A DNA stretch of 64,000 nt, from positions 2,914,001-2,978,000 of the forward strand of contig NZ_CP048106.1 in NCBI RefSeq assembly GCF_010092985.1, in the 5' to 3' direction. The position numbers and the translations under genes are program-made. This DNA comes from Pontibacter pudoricolor. GTDB lineage: Bacteria; Bacteroidota; Bacteroidia; Cytophagales; Hymenobacteraceae. The notes below the pieces were generated by a model. The model had not been told where the DNA came from. It worked only from the letters and a program-made list of their open reading frames with translations, and made no database searches. Below are positions 1-8,792 of the stretch, piece by piece. Numbering within the stretch: the first letter of the stretch is position 1; the number at the start of each line of letters is the position of its first letter.

Positions 1-740
1 CACACAAAAATGGTAGAAAGGATGGCTTTGCTCCAGTAAGCGGTATTTTTACCTCTCAGCTGCTGCGATGCCCAGATGATCTCGTTGCCATGCTGAAATG
101 CCTGTACGCGCCACTTACGCAAAAACTTAATGGATGTGATCTTCAGCAACAGCCATTTAAATGCCCGCGGCCTTACAAATAAAGCATAGATCATCAGGAA
201 AGTATAGAGCGCGATCAAACTATAGCTCACATAAAATGCCCACTTCAGTTTGCTGATGTCCGAAGGGTCCAGGCCAAAGGTCGGGAACACTTCGCCTTGT
301 GTGGCCAGCAGTGCAATCGGGGCTGCCAGAATAAAGAACATGTTATCCAGCACGGCCGTCAGCATCACATACGCCAGCGATTTGCCCAGCGGAATTCCTT
401 CTTTGTTCAGGATAATGGTGGCCACCGTGGTACCGCCTACAACCGATGGGGTAACTGCCGAAGCAAACTCCCAGAGCATGATCACATCCAGGCTGTTACG
501 CCAGGTCAGGAATTTATCGGTAAGGGCACGGATGCGGTAAATGTACCCGAAGTCGCGGATAAGAAGCACTAATAGCGCCGCCGCCAGCCACCACATATTG
601 GCATCGGCTATACTGGCCAGGTCACCCAGCTTATCATCTTTTATAAACAACCAGGCGGTAGCACCCAGGCCCAGCACTACAGGTATTAATACCTTTACCG
701 GGCTAAAACTTTTAAGTATGGTTTTTTGGTTCTGATCCAT
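1..740 (-). CDS. Flippase-like / LPG synthase TM-region family membrane protein (partial)
   Basis: The minus-strand frame is open from an ATG at 740 to the window edge (about 246 codons), so the C-terminus is missing. The protein starts MDQNQKTILKSFSP and then runs through hydrophobic segments near residues 16-33 and 48-62. Around residues 90-105 it has the family hallmark: an acidic/aromatic stretch followed by AVTPSVVGGTT. This pattern belongs to the lysylphosphatidylglycerol synthase TM-region (UPF0104/YbhN/AglD-like) family of integral membrane proteins, which are linked to lipid or lipid-linked-sugar handling. No substrate can be assigned. It lies 41 bases downstream of scpA on the same strand and may be cotranscribed with it. 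The plus-strand open frames over the same bases are shadows. Confidence 0.82.
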   Translation of the reverse strand, partial: MDQNQKTILKSFSPVKVLIPVVLGLGATAWLFIKDDKLGDLASIADANMWWLAAALLVLLIRDFGYIYRIRALTDKFLTWRNSLDVIMLWEFASAVTPSVVGGTTVATIILNKEGIPLGKSLAYVMLTAVLDNMFFILAAPIALLATQGEVFPTFGLDPSDISKLKWAFYVSYSLIALYTFLMIYALFVRPRAFKWLLLKITSIKFLRKWRVQAFQHGNEIIWASQQLRGKNTAYWSKAILSTIFV

Positions 741-781
741 GCAGGTGTGCTGGCTTTCTTCTGTTTACGGTGTTTAAAAAA

Positions 782-1552
782 CTACTCAACCAGCAGTTGT
801 GTAACCTGGGCAGCCTGCCCTTCGGCTATAGTTATTGTAAAATCATTAAATCCTTCGCCTACTTCAATCCCGATCAGGTTTAGCTGCAGCATATCCAGTA
901 TTGCCAGAAAATTAAAGATCATTCCTATTTTATCCGGAAACTGGCTTATTACCTCTGAAAAAGTAGTGCGCTGGCGCTCCGTCACCAGTTTTAGAATTAC
1001 ATTACGCTGGCCTTCTATCGTATACGGGTATTGGATAACAGTATGCTTCGGGCGGTTCTGCTCAGCTTCGTAGCGGTTCATTACCTTATCAAACACCCGC
1101 ATCAGTTTGTAGAGGTTCAGGTCCTGCAGCTCGTACTCAAAATTGTTGGCGTTGGCAATTACCTGTAACTCGTCGTGTATGTTGCCGCGGTTTTCCTGGG
1201 CAAGGCGCAGGTCTTCCATTTCTGATAAGGCCGGCACCGCACTTTTATATTTTTTATACTCCAGCAGGTGCTGTACCAGTTCCTGGCGCGGGTCAATTTC
1301 GTTGCCTTCTTCGTCTTTCTCGGTGCGGGGCAGCAGCATTTTAGCCTTAATACGCATCAGCGTGGCAGCCGTCAATATAAAATCGCTGGCTACTTCAATG
1401 TTCAGTTGCTCCAGTTGCCGTATGTAGCTCATAAACTCATTCGTGATCTGGAAGATCGGAATATCGTGTATGTCCAGCTCATCGCGCTCAATAAAAAAAA
1501 GCAGCAGGTCGAACGGCCCCTCAAACAACGGTAATTTTATCTCGAAACTCAC
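782..1552 (-). CDS. scpA: Segregation and condensation protein A
   Basis: A 256-residue kleisin subunit of the SMC-ScpAB condensin complex, which compacts and segregates the chromosome. The N-terminus has the ScpA signature LPLFEGPFDLLLFFIERDEL (residues 7-26), followed by a helical region with AATLMRIKAKMLLPR (about 62-76). The C-terminal winged-helix part contains TERQRTTFSEVI and ends in a short acidic tail, which is the usual architecture and length for the family. The ATG at 1552 begins MSFEIKLPLFEG, the natural start. It is probably transcribed from the TAnnTTTG promoter about 45 bases upstream. scpB is not in the window. Confidence 0.95.
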   Translation of the reverse strand: MSFEIKLPLFEGPFDLLLFFIERDELDIHDIPIFQITNEFMSYIRQLEQLNIEVASDFILTAATLMRIKAKMLLPRTEKDEEGNEIDPRQELVQHLLEYKKYKSAVPALSEMEDLRLAQENRGNIHDELQVIANANNFEYELQDLNLYKLMRVFDKVMNRYEAEQNRPKHTVIQYPYTIEGQRNVILKLVTERQRTTFSEVISQFPDKIGMIFNFLAILDMLQLNLIGIEVGEGFNDFTITIAEGQAAQVTQLLVE

Positions 1553-1595
1553 TTTACTTTAGTTTTTGCTGCAGCGCCACGCGCCTAACGAATAA

Positions 1596-1603
1596 CAAAT
1601 TTA
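1596..1603 (-). promoter_or_regulatory. Bacteroidota -7 promoter element for scpA
   Basis: On the minus strand this reads TAAATTTG, a full match to TAnnTTTG, about 44 bases ahead of the scpA ATG. I see no clear TTTG -33 partner. The rest of the 330-base gap to dxs is AT-rich with several ACTATAG-type motifs and no gene I recognise. Confidence 0.5.
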
Positions 1604-1883
1604 AACATTTTTGCCTGATTTGATGTAACTCCCAGTTTATAGCCAGCCACTACAGGCTCCGCCAAAGCGTATAATTTAACTAACCCTAACCCGGCAACTA
1701 TAGTTCTGCAGCACCCTGCAGGCATTCCGGTATAAAATTTGATTACTCCGGACATGAAAATAAGCAGGCGGGTAATTCGTTCGTAGTTTTTTATTAATTT
1801 TACGTTTTGCCCGGACGTTTACAATTTTATCGCCAGCAAACTTTTAACAAAATAAATTGTTGAAGGTCTATAAAGAGAATCGT

Positions 1884-3800
1884 ATGATCATTAAACCCGG
1901 AGAGTTGCTTTCCTCCATAAACACGCCTGAAGACCTGCGAAAGCTGAAGCCAGAGCAGATGTTACAGGTTACGCAGGAATTAAGGCAGTTTATTATTGAT
2001 GTAGTGTCGATACATGGCGGGCACTTTGGTGCTAGTTTAGGGGTAGTTGAGATCACAACAGCACTACACTATGTGTTTAACACACCTTACGACCAACTTG
2101 TCTGGGATGTAGGCCATCAGGCATATGGCCATAAAATTCTCACTGGCCGCCGCGATGTGTTTCATACCAACCGCAAGTACGGCGGCATCTCCGGTTTCCC
2201 GAAACGAAAAGAAAGCGAATACGATACCTTTGGCGTAGGCCACTCCAGCACGTCTATTTCGGCGGCACTGGGTATGGCTGTTGCCTCGCAGTATAAGCAG
2301 GAAAACGACCGCCACCACATTGCTGTTATCGGCGATGGCGCCATGACAGGCGGTATGGCGTTTGAAGCCCTGAACCATGCGGGCGCAACCAATGCCAACC
2401 TGCTGGTAGTTCTGAACGACAACTGCATGAGCATCGACCCGAACGTGGGCGCTCTGAAAGAATATTTAACCGACATAACCACCTCCCGCACTTACAACAA
2501 GGTTCGCGACGAGATCTGGAACATACTGGGCAAGATCAGCAAGTTTGGGCCGAACGCACAGCACATTGCTTCTAAAATAGAGAGTGGCATTAAAGCATCT
2601 ATCTTAAAGCAAAGCAACCTTTTCGAAGGCCTTAAATTCCGTTACTTCGGCCCGATTGATGGTCACGATATTAACCACCTGATATCTGTAATGGAAGACC
2701 TGAAGCATATACCGGGTCCGAAAATACTGCACTGCATTACCACCAAAGGCAAAGGCTTTGCCCTTGCCGAGAAAGACCAGACCAAATGGCACGCGCCGGG
2801 TCTGTTTGATAAGATTACAGGAGAGATCTATAAAACGCACTACGACAAGCCGCAGCCACCGAAGTATCAGGATGTATTTGGCCATACGATAGTGGAGCTG
2901 GCCGAGCAGAACCCTAAAATTATGGGGGTAACGCCTGCCATGCCATCGGGTTGCTCGCTTAACATTATGATGGAAGCCATGCCGGATCGCGCCTTCGACG
3001 TGGGTATTGCCGAACAACATGCTGTTACCTTCTCTGCTGGCTTAGCCACCCAAGGCATGATCCCGTTCTGCAACATTTATAGCACGTTTATGCAGCGCGG
3101 CTACGACCAGGTAGTGCACGATGTATGTTTACAGAACCTACCGGTAGTTTTCTGCCTGGACAGAGCCGGTTTTGCTGGTGCCGACGGCCCGACACACCAC
3201 GGTGCTTACGACATTGCCTATATGCGCTGCATCCCGAACATGGTGGTATCTGCCCCGATGAACGAACAGGAACTGCGTAACCTGATGTATACTGCTACAC
3301 AAGAGGGCGCAGGTCCGTTTACGATCCGCTACCCGCGCGGCGAAGGTGTTATGCCGAACTGGCGCACCCCGCTGGAGGTAATCCAGATTGGAAAAGGCCG
3401 CACTGTGCAGGAAGGCGAGGAAGTAGCAATCCTAACGTTTGGCCATATTGGTAACTATGCTGTGGATGTTTGCAAAAAACTGAGCTTCGATGGCATAACC
3501 CCAGGCCACTATGATATGCGTTTTGCCAAGCCGCTTGATGAAGAATTGCTGCACCACATTTTCTCGAAATACAGCAAAGTAATAACCGTTGAAGATGGCT
3601 GCCTGCAGGGTGGTTTCGGAAGTGCCGTGCTGGAGTTTATGGTTGATAACGGCTATAGTTCTCAAGTAAAGCGCTTAGGCATGGCAGACACCATTTACGA
3701 GCATGGCTCACAGCTTGAATTACACCGTGAAGCCGGTTTTGCCCCGGAAGACATTGAGCGTACTGTTCGTGAGATGATCGGTGTGGCTGTTAAAGTATAA
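1884..3800 (+). CDS. dxs: 1-deoxy-D-xylulose-5-phosphate synthase
   Basis: Thiamine-diphosphate enzyme that joins pyruvate and glyceraldehyde 3-phosphate, the entry step of the MEP isoprenoid pathway. The TPP/Mg site is visible as VIGDGAMTGGMAFEALNHAG followed by LNDN. The transketolase-like middle domain has DVGIAEQHAVTFSAGLA with the catalytic Glu, and the C-terminal domain ends with GSQLELHREAG. I start it at the ATG at 1884 (MIIKPGELLSSI), giving 638 residues, because this matches the family N-terminus. The in-frame TTG at 1857 would add nine residues that look like leader. A strong intrinsic terminator follows. It stands alone, divergent from scpA. Confidence 0.95.
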   Translation: MIIKPGELLSSINTPEDLRKLKPEQMLQVTQELRQFIIDVVSIHGGHFGASLGVVEITTALHYVFNTPYDQLVWDVGHQAYGHKILTGRRDVFHTNRKYGGISGFPKRKESEYDTFGVGHSSTSISAALGMAVASQYKQENDRHHIAVIGDGAMTGGMAFEALNHAGATNANLLVVLNDNCMSIDPNVGALKEYLTDITTSRTYNKVRDEIWNILGKISKFGPNAQHIASKIESGIKASILKQSNLFEGLKFRYFGPIDGHDINHLISVMEDLKHIPGPKILHCITTKGKGFALAEKDQTKWHAPGLFDKITGEIYKTHYDKPQPPKYQDVFGHTIVELAEQNPKIMGVTPAMPSGCSLNIMMEAMPDRAFDVGIAEQHAVTFSAGLATQGMIPFCNIYSTFMQRGYDQVVHDVCLQNLPVVFCLDRAGFAGADGPTHHGAYDIAYMRCIPNMVVSAPMNEQELRNLMYTATQEGAGPFTIRYPRGEGVMPNWRTPLEVIQIGKGRTVQEGEEVAILTFGHIGNYAVDVCKKLSFDGITPGHYDMRFAKPLDEELLHHIFSKYSKVITVEDGCLQGGFGSAVLEFMVDNGYSSQVKRLGMADTIYEHGSQLELHREAGFAPEDIERTVREMIGVAVKV

Positions 3801-3852
3801 ACTCTCTGGTTGAGCGCCTGACAAAGGACTGTTTGACATAGGACATAAGATT

Positions 3853-3891
3853 AAAAGCCCTGCAGTTTTTAGATACTGCAGGGCTTTTTTT
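3853..3891 (+). terminator. Intrinsic terminator of dxs
   Basis: AAAAGCCCTGCAG (3853-3865), a ten-base loop, then CTGCAGGGCTTTTTTT. This is a 13-base GC-containing stem with a T-run, 53 bases after the dxs stop. Confidence 0.9.
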
Positions 3892-4215
3892 GTCTGAATC
3901 AGGGTTTGAAGGATTTTAGGATTGACAGGATTTCTTGGACCTAACACTATGCACGGCTCCTGCTAATTTCCGGGTTCTATAGTTTTATAGTTGCTGTTTC
4001 TCGTCACTTCGAATGGCAGGGTCGTTTCATTCTCCTTTTTTGTCATCCTGTAAGTATCTTTGTGGCCTTTAGCATAGGCTTAACCTCCCTTACACCAAGT
4101 TTCTTTACAAAATGACACTAAATTTTTAAGGAAGTTTTCTTAGAATAAAACAACCCTGCTCCAAAGGGGACTTTCCTGTTCTGTTATGCTTCGCTTTATA
4201 GTTCTATAGTTGGAG
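3886..4215. repeat. Gene-free mosaic of dispersed intergenic repeat modules
   Basis: No coding sequence is credible in the 480 bases between dxs and the hydrolase. The segment 3889-3935 resembles, in reverse orientation, the module at 21842-21900 and 32930-33000 (AATCC...TTCAGACA pattern). Bases 3985-4050 resemble the GTCATTTCGAA module at 21014-21064. Bases 4150-4185 hold a weak CCCCTTT-type hairpin like that at 21490-21515. ACTATAG half-sites occur between the pieces, as in the larger mosaics. Confidence 0.5.
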
Positions 4216-4284
4216 TGGTTTGACCCGGACTCACAGATATTCCGTAATTACTATCTTTACAAACTATAGCAACAACTATAACCT

Positions 4285-5061
4285 ATGCCACACGCTACCT
4301 ACACCGATGCCGGCTCCGGCGACACCCTGGTTTTCCTTCATGGCTTTGCCGAAAGCAAGCAACTTTGGACCGATTTTAAAAAACCGCTGCAAAACAAATT
4401 CAGAACGATAGCTTTGGATTTACCAGGCTTCGGGAATAACACGGCTGCAGTTGCAAACTATAGTATGGATGCAATGGCGGACTATGTAAAGCAGCAACTC
4501 GATAACCTGGGTGTGAAAAAATGTATCCTGATCGGGCACTCGATGGGTGGTTATGTGAGCATGGCTTTTGCAGAAAAGTACAGCAGCATGCTGCATGGTC
4601 TGTGCCTGTTCCACTCCTCTGCCCTTCCCGATACTGACGAAAAAAAGGATAACCGTAACAAAACCATTGAGTTTGTAGAAAAGCACGGAGTAGAGAAGTT
4701 TATGCAGTCGTTTGTAGAGCCGCTGTTTTTTGCTGATAACCGCGAGAAGCTCCGCAGCAAAATAGACCTGATGAAGAAGATAGGCACTGCTACGCCTAAA
4801 GAAAGTATAGTTGGCGGCCTGGCAGCCATGCGCGACCGCCCCGACAGAACCGAAGTTCTGAAAAAAGCGAACTACCCGGTGCTGTTTATTTTTGGGAAAG
4901 AAGACGGCGCCGTGCCCATGGACAAAGCACTGGAGCAATGCCATTTGCCCGACAACAGCATGGTTTACTTCCTGGGGCAAACCGGCCACATGGGCATGTT
5001 CGAGCGCACCTACGAAACCCGCAAAGCCATCGAAAAATTCACCGAAACGATACTGGGATAG
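4285..5061 (+). CDS. Alpha/beta hydrolase
   Basis: A 258-residue cytoplasmic alpha/beta-hydrolase-fold enzyme. The oxyanion-hole strand is FLHGFAES (about residues 17-24). The nucleophile elbow GHSMGG places the catalytic serine at residue 86. FGKEDGAVP near 207 supplies the likely acid, and GQTGHMGMFE near 238 the histidine. The triad is complete, so it should be active, but the substrate is unknown; the family includes esterases, haloperoxidase-like enzymes and C-C hydrolases. The ATG at 4285 fits the first beta strand. An upstream frame at 4220 is a shadow. A TATCTTTA sequence about 35 bases upstream is a near-consensus promoter. Confidence 0.88.
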   Translation: MPHATYTDAGSGDTLVFLHGFAESKQLWTDFKKPLQNKFRTIALDLPGFGNNTAAVANYSMDAMADYVKQQLDNLGVKKCILIGHSMGGYVSMAFAEKYSSMLHGLCLFHSSALPDTDEKKDNRNKTIEFVEKHGVEKFMQSFVEPLFFADNREKLRSKIDLMKKIGTATPKESIVGGLAAMRDRPDRTEVLKKANYPVLFIFGKEDGAVPMDKALEQCHLPDNSMVYFLGQTGHMGMFERTYETRKAIEKFTETILG

Positions 5062-5205
5062 TTTAGGAGTTAGAAAGTTAAAGAGTTTGGGAGTTATAGA
5101 ATGAGTGGCCAATATTTCAACCCAACTGCAACTTCAAAATTTTTAACTTTTAATTTTCTAACTCTCTAAATCTTCAACTCCTAAACTCTCTAAATCCCAA
5201 ACTAT
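5062..5205. repeat. GAGTT/AACTC low-complexity intergenic repeat
   Basis: Bases 5062-5098 (GAGTTAGAAAGTTAAAGAG style) and 5147-5205 (AACTCTCTAAATC style) are imperfect inverted copies of one low-complexity word family around a short centre. The transcript could form a long imperfect hairpin. Similar words occur at 15138-15172 and 36064-36150. Confidence 0.55.
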
Positions 5206-5208
5206 AAC

Positions 5209-6369
5209 ATGCGTCGCATTCTGCCAACTATAGTTTTCACCCAGTTTGCCTGCACGTCGTTGTGGTTTGCGGGCAATGCGGTGTTGCCCGAGCTGCAAAA
5301 GGAGCTTAACCTGGAGCAGGATGTCCTGGGGCTGATCACCTCATCGGTGCAACTGGGTTTTATAGCAGGCACACTCTGCTTTGCCTTTCTTTCGCTGGCC
5401 GACAGGGTATCGCCGCGTTTGCTTTTTATGCTTTGCGCTGTGGCTGGCGCTGCAGCTAATGCCTTGCTGGTCTTTTTTCCTGCTGATTTTACAACTATAC
5501 TTTTGCTGCGTGTAGCTACCGGATTTTTACTTGCTGGCGCCTACCCAGTCGGCATGAAGATAGCGGCCAGCTGGTATAGCGGCAGTTTAGGCAAAGCAAT
5601 AGGTTATTTGGTCGGGGCTCTTGTGTTGGGTACGGCATTTCCCCATTTACTACGGGCTGCGGGCAGCAACCTGCCCTGGCAGAACATGCTGCTAACTATA
5701 AGCGGACTGGCCGCAGTTGGCGGCATGGCAATGTATCTGCTGGTACCAGACGGGCCATATCTGCGCAAAGGCGCCGCTTTCGATGCCAGGAATATACTGC
5801 AGGCGTTTAAAGTAAAGGAGTTTCAGTCGGCGGCATTTGGCTATTTCGGGCATATGTGGGAGCTGTATACTTTCTGGGCATTTGTACCGGTTATACTGGC
5901 TTATAGTTTACCTCAGCTTACTACTATACAAATTTCATTTTATAGTTTCTGTGTTATTGCAGCGGGGGCCGTTGGTTGTGTAGGCGGCGGTCATCTGTCG
6001 CAGCGGTTTGGTAGTGCCAGGGTTGCTTTTGTACAGCTGCTGCTTTCCGGTGTATGCTGCCTGGCTGCGGTGTTTATGCTGGAGATAAATTCAACTATAG
6101 TTATCATCCCTTTCCTGCTGTTCTGGGGTGTGGTAGTGGCTGGTGATTCGCCTCAGTTCTCTGCCTTAAATGCACGCACTGCTCCGCAACATTTGGTAGG
6201 CACGGCACTTACGGTAGTTGTCAGTATTGGCTTTGCACTAACTATAGTCAGTATCCAGTTTACGACTTACATCTTAAAATTTACGCCACTGCCCCTAGTT
6301 TTTGCCCTGCTTGTAGTTGGTCCTGTTTTAGGGCTGCTTTCGCTCTGGCAACTGGTTGGCAGGCAATAA
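5209..6369 (+). CDS. MFS transporter
   Basis: A 386-residue integral inner-membrane protein with about twelve hydrophobic segments, the size and pattern of the major facilitator superfamily. After helix 2 the loop reads LADRVSPRLLF, close to the MFS motif A between TM2 and TM3. A second cytoplasmic loop after the central break has LSQRFGSARVAF, the equivalent motif in the C-terminal half. The substrate cannot be read from sequence; the overall look resembles cyanate/nitrate-type or drug:H+ antiporter relatives. The coding sequence is rich in ACTATAG motifs. It converges on the lipoprotein gene at 6418 across a shared hairpin terminator. Confidence 0.85.
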   Translation: MRRILPTIVFTQFACTSLWFAGNAVLPELQKELNLEQDVLGLITSSVQLGFIAGTLCFAFLSLADRVSPRLLFMLCAVAGAAANALLVFFPADFTTILLLRVATGFLLAGAYPVGMKIAASWYSGSLGKAIGYLVGALVLGTAFPHLLRAAGSNLPWQNMLLTISGLAAVGGMAMYLLVPDGPYLRKGAAFDARNILQAFKVKEFQSAAFGYFGHMWELYTFWAFVPVILAYSLPQLTTIQISFYSFCVIAAGAVGCVGGGHLSQRFGSARVAFVQLLLSGVCCLAAVFMLEINSTIVIIPFLLFWGVVVAGDSPQFSALNARTAPQHLVGTALTVVVSIGFALTIVSIQFTTYILKFTPLPLVFALLVVGPVLGLLSLWQLVGRQ

Positions 6370-6370
6370 A

Positions 6371-6398
6371 AAAGCCGGTTATTACACCGGCTTCTTTA
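6371..6398. terminator. Bidirectional hairpin terminator
   Basis: AAAGCCGGT (6371-6379) pairs with ACCGGCTT (6386-6393). There are A-rich flanks on the left and T-rich flanks on the right. It lies between the convergent MFS and lipoprotein genes. Confidence 0.75.
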
Positions 6399-6417
6399 AT
6401 CCATCTATAGTTTGATT

Positions 6418-6846
6418 CTATTTCTCCGCTTCCATAATCATTTCCGAACCATCTCCTGCTTTAAGGCGAAGTTCATCGTCACTTAGTTTCAGCACATCAA
6501 AGTTCTCAGACACGTTCTGGTCTTCAAACTGTAAAGTCAGTTTTTTGGCACCCTGGTCGTAGGTCCAGGTACCTGTCTGCAGTGTGCTGGCACCACCCAT
6601 TGCGAAACGGCCATCCGCATAAAACTGTATGTTCTGTTCCTTTTCTGCATCCGTTAACTTCTCTTTGTCGCCTTCGGTATTTAATTCTTTTTTAGCCTTC
6701 CAGGTTTTGCTGCTGGTGCCTGATAACATGCTTTCTGTGCCAGCCTTATCGCCGCCGCAGCTTACCAGCGTAACAGCCAGCAACATAGTTAAAGCCGTTT
6801 TTAAGAAACCCGGCAAAAGGCTTGTGTTCTTTTTTGTAATTTCCAT
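6418..6846 (-). CDS. Lipocalin-like lipoprotein
   Basis: A 142-residue exported lipoprotein. The signal peptide MEITKKNTSLLPGFLKTALT is followed by a hydrophobic stretch and the lipobox LVSC, with the lipidated cysteine at residue 30. The mature part has a charged linker and then a beta-rich region (QFYADGRFAMGG, TGTWTYDQGAKKLTLQF). This resembles the small lipocalin-like or DUF-type lipoproteins common in Bacteroidota, where a W/Y-containing beta sheet follows TWKAKK. I use the ATG at 6846 rather than the in-frame TTG at 6870. The function is unknown; an envelope role is inferred. Confidence 0.72.
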   Translation of the reverse strand: MEITKKNTSLLPGFLKTALTMLLAVTLVSCGGDKAGTESMLSGTSSKTWKAKKELNTEGDKEKLTDAEKEQNIQFYADGRFAMGGASTLQTGTWTYDQGAKKLTLQFEDQNVSENFDVLKLSDDELRLKAGDGSEMIMEAEK

Positions 6847-7057
6847 AGTTTTAAGTTGTATGTTTTGCAATAATACCGGCCTTACTGCTGCAAAGCCTGT
6901 GCATAACGTACGTTCCCTTTCTCTTTAAAGTTAATATCAAAACGTCCTTCTAACACAATCACTTATACAACAAACTGAACGTAAAGGCGTATTTATTTAG
7001 GCAGCCATAAGCAAAGGCTGCCTCTTAACGCAGAAGTTTAACACTAAATATTTTATT

Positions 7058-7369
7058 ATGGGATTGTTTGATTTTTTAAAGAAGGGGAAGGAAGAGCCTG
7101 CTAAACAACCAACAGGTACACCAAGAACCAACCAGATGCCTGGTCAGCCCACTCAGGGTACGACCGCATCAACTAACCAGCAGCATGTAAACGCTACAAG
7201 CACTGATACTTATACTGTTCAGTCCGGAGACTCTCTCTCTAAAATTGCACAGCGCCAGTACGGCAGCGCCAGCTCATGGACCAAGATCTATAATGCTAAT
7301 AAAACTATTATCGGCGATAACCCGGACCTTATTAAACCAGGTCAGAAGTTAACGATACCGAGAGACTAA
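7058..7369 (+). CDS. Small LysM-domain protein
   Basis: 103 residues. It begins MGLFDFLKKGKEEP, with no obvious signal peptide, followed by a Thr/Gln/Pro-rich linker (about 17-50). A single C-terminal LysM domain follows (about 53-101): TYTVQSGDSLSKIAQRQYGS, then IYNANKTIIGDNPDLIKPGQKLTIP. LysM binds the glycan of peptidoglycan. The domain order (short N-terminus, linker, LysM) resembles the small LysM proteins of the YgaU group but lacks the BON domain. It is a single gene followed by a strong bidirectional terminator. Confidence 0.85.
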   Translation: MGLFDFLKKGKEEPAKQPTGTPRTNQMPGQPTQGTTASTNQQHVNATSTDTYTVQSGDSLSKIAQRQYGSASSWTKIYNANKTIIGDNPDLIKPGQKLTIPRD

Positions 7370-7390
7370 TCATAAAAATTGACATAAAAC

Positions 7391-7427
7391 AAAAGACCGG
7401 TTATTGAGATAGCCGGTCTTTTGTTTT
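7391..7427. terminator. Bidirectional intrinsic terminator
   Basis: AAAAGACCGG (7391-7400) pairs with CCGGTCTTTT (7413-7422) and is followed by GTTTTTT. It serves the LysM gene and the convergent beta-barrel gene. Confidence 0.85.
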
Positions 7428-8065
7428 TTACTTTAATCTATAGTTTACACCTACCGCTCCGCTCAGATCACGCTCCCAAAATCCCTCTCTTGCATCCTTT
7501 AAGCGATTTGTTAGCTGTAGTTGCATTTGAGCCAGTAACGTGAAACGGTTACTTAACTTATAATGGGCTTCCAGTGGCAAAAGCAAAGTTACTTTATTAC
7601 GGTAAGGGATTGCATAGTTACTTTCTGGTGCTTTGCCGTCACTACTACTTTCTATAGTTCCTTCTGCTTTAAAAGTATATCTGACTCCTGCTCCTGCACC
7701 CAATTCTACTTTTTCTGAAATAGCATATAGATAAACCCCTGTTAACTGAACACTAAGCGTTCTATAGTAGAGGTCTGTCACATACATTTTTGTGTTTCTC
7801 GGTCATAATACTGCACTTCACCAGATTTCTGTTGTTCAGCAGTTTGCAGTAGTGTTACCTGTACACTATTTACTTCTAGGGGTAACTGTAACCAAAAACC
7901 TGCGCCTATCTGGGGACCTATTTCATAATCACTAAAGCCCTTTATTTTATCACTGACAAGAGTTTTAAAAGCACCAACTCGGCCAGTTAATCCATAAGAT
8001 ACTGTTTGTGCACTAGCAGTAGTACCTAATAGTATAAAAATAAGTAGTAAAAGTCTCTGTCTCAT
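7428..8065 (-). pseudogene. Outer-membrane beta-barrel protein, interrupted by a frameshift
   Basis: Two overlapping minus-strand frames make one protein. The upstream frame (8065-7778) has a signal peptide, MRQRLLLLIFILLGTTASAQ, and beta strands up to QYYDRETQK. The downstream frame (7787-7428) continues with MYVTDLYYRTLSVQ and ends in alternating beta strands ending NYRLK, as in Bacteroidota porin-like barrels of about 210 residues. The break is at a five-T run on the plus strand (7787-7791); one extra base there restores a single frame. It is either a true pseudogene or a homopolymer miscall. A real overlap of two genes is less likely, because the second part has no signal peptide and starts mid-strand. 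Confidence 0.7.
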
Positions 8066-8091
8066 AAACTATAGTTTGTTCCAAATATATA

Positions 8092-8128
8092 TAAAAAAAT
8101 CCCGCCAGAGTTATCTCCAACGGGATCT
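8092..8128 (-). terminator. Intrinsic terminator of ndk
   Basis: On the minus strand: GATCCCG..GGAG, a four-base loop, CTC..CGGGAT, then a run of seven T. It lies 29 bases after the ndk stop. Confidence 0.82.
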
Positions 8129-8156
8129 TTCAAATCAATAAGTATACTTTATAAGC

Positions 8157-8576
8157 TTAGAAACGCTCGTCAGCAGCGAAGAAGAAATCGCCTTCGATCT
8201 GCGCGTTCTCATCAGAATCTGAACCGTGCACGGCGTTAGACTCGATAGATTTTGCGTATTTCTTACGGATAGTACCTTCTGCAGCCTGCTCCGGGTTTGT
8301 AGCGCCAATAAGGGCACGGAAATCTTCTACAGCGTTGTCTTTCTCCAGGATCATCGCTACGATAGGGCCTTTAGACATATATTTTACTAAGTCGTTATAG
8401 AACGGACGCTCTTTGTGTACTTCGTAAAATTTACCGGCACGCTCTTCAGACAGTCTTGTCTTTTTCATCGCTACAATGCGGAAGCCGCCTTCTTCGATCA
8501 TTTGAGTAATGCCGCCAATGTGGTTATCAGCCACTGCATCCGGCTTGATCATGGTAAATGTGATGTTTCCTGCCAT
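8157..8576 (-). CDS. ndk: Nucleoside diphosphate kinase
   Basis: A 139-residue enzyme that moves the terminal phosphate from ATP to nucleoside diphosphates through a phosphohistidine. The N-terminus [18 protein letters not shown] is the conserved first strand with the ATP-site lysine. The NAVHGSDS motif near residue 116 carries the catalytic histidine, and the C-terminal FFAADERF is typical of bacteroidotal Ndk. The length is normal. It is a single-gene unit with a consensus promoter at 8616-8623 and its own terminator. Confidence 0.96.
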   Translation of the reverse strand: MAGNITFTMIKPDAVADNHIGGITQMIEEGGFRIVAMKKTRLSEERAGKFYEVHKERPFYNDLVKYMSKGPIVAMILEKDNAVEDFRALIGATNPEQAAEGTIRKKYAKSIESNAVHGSDSDENAQIEGDFFFAADERF

Positions 8577-8615
8577 GGTATGTCGTATTTATATAGTGTT
8601 TCTTTTTTACGGGCG

Positions 8616-8623
8616 CAAAATTA
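8616..8623 (-). promoter_or_regulatory. ndk promoter -7 element
   Basis: The minus strand reads TAATTTTG, matching TAnnTTTG, about 40 bases ahead of the ndk ATG. The extended context CACTAATTTTGCGCC is shared with the mreB upstream site at 48349-48362. Confidence 0.65.
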
Positions 8624-8792
8624 GTGCATTTATAGTTAATATTGCTATACTTTGCCGTTATAGTTTGCCAAAACCATAGTTGCAACTTTGCAGGCTTTAT
8701 ACTGCAAAACCGCTATTTTATTGTTTTAGAAGTTATTTCTTCAGAAATTCGCACCCTATTTCCCTATTAATCAGAGGAATTATACCTAACCT

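Noticed and set aside
7778-7797. Programmed frameshift or translational coupling in the barrel gene
   Set aside because: No clear slippery heptamer with a downstream structure, and the second frame has no signal peptide; a missing base is simpler.
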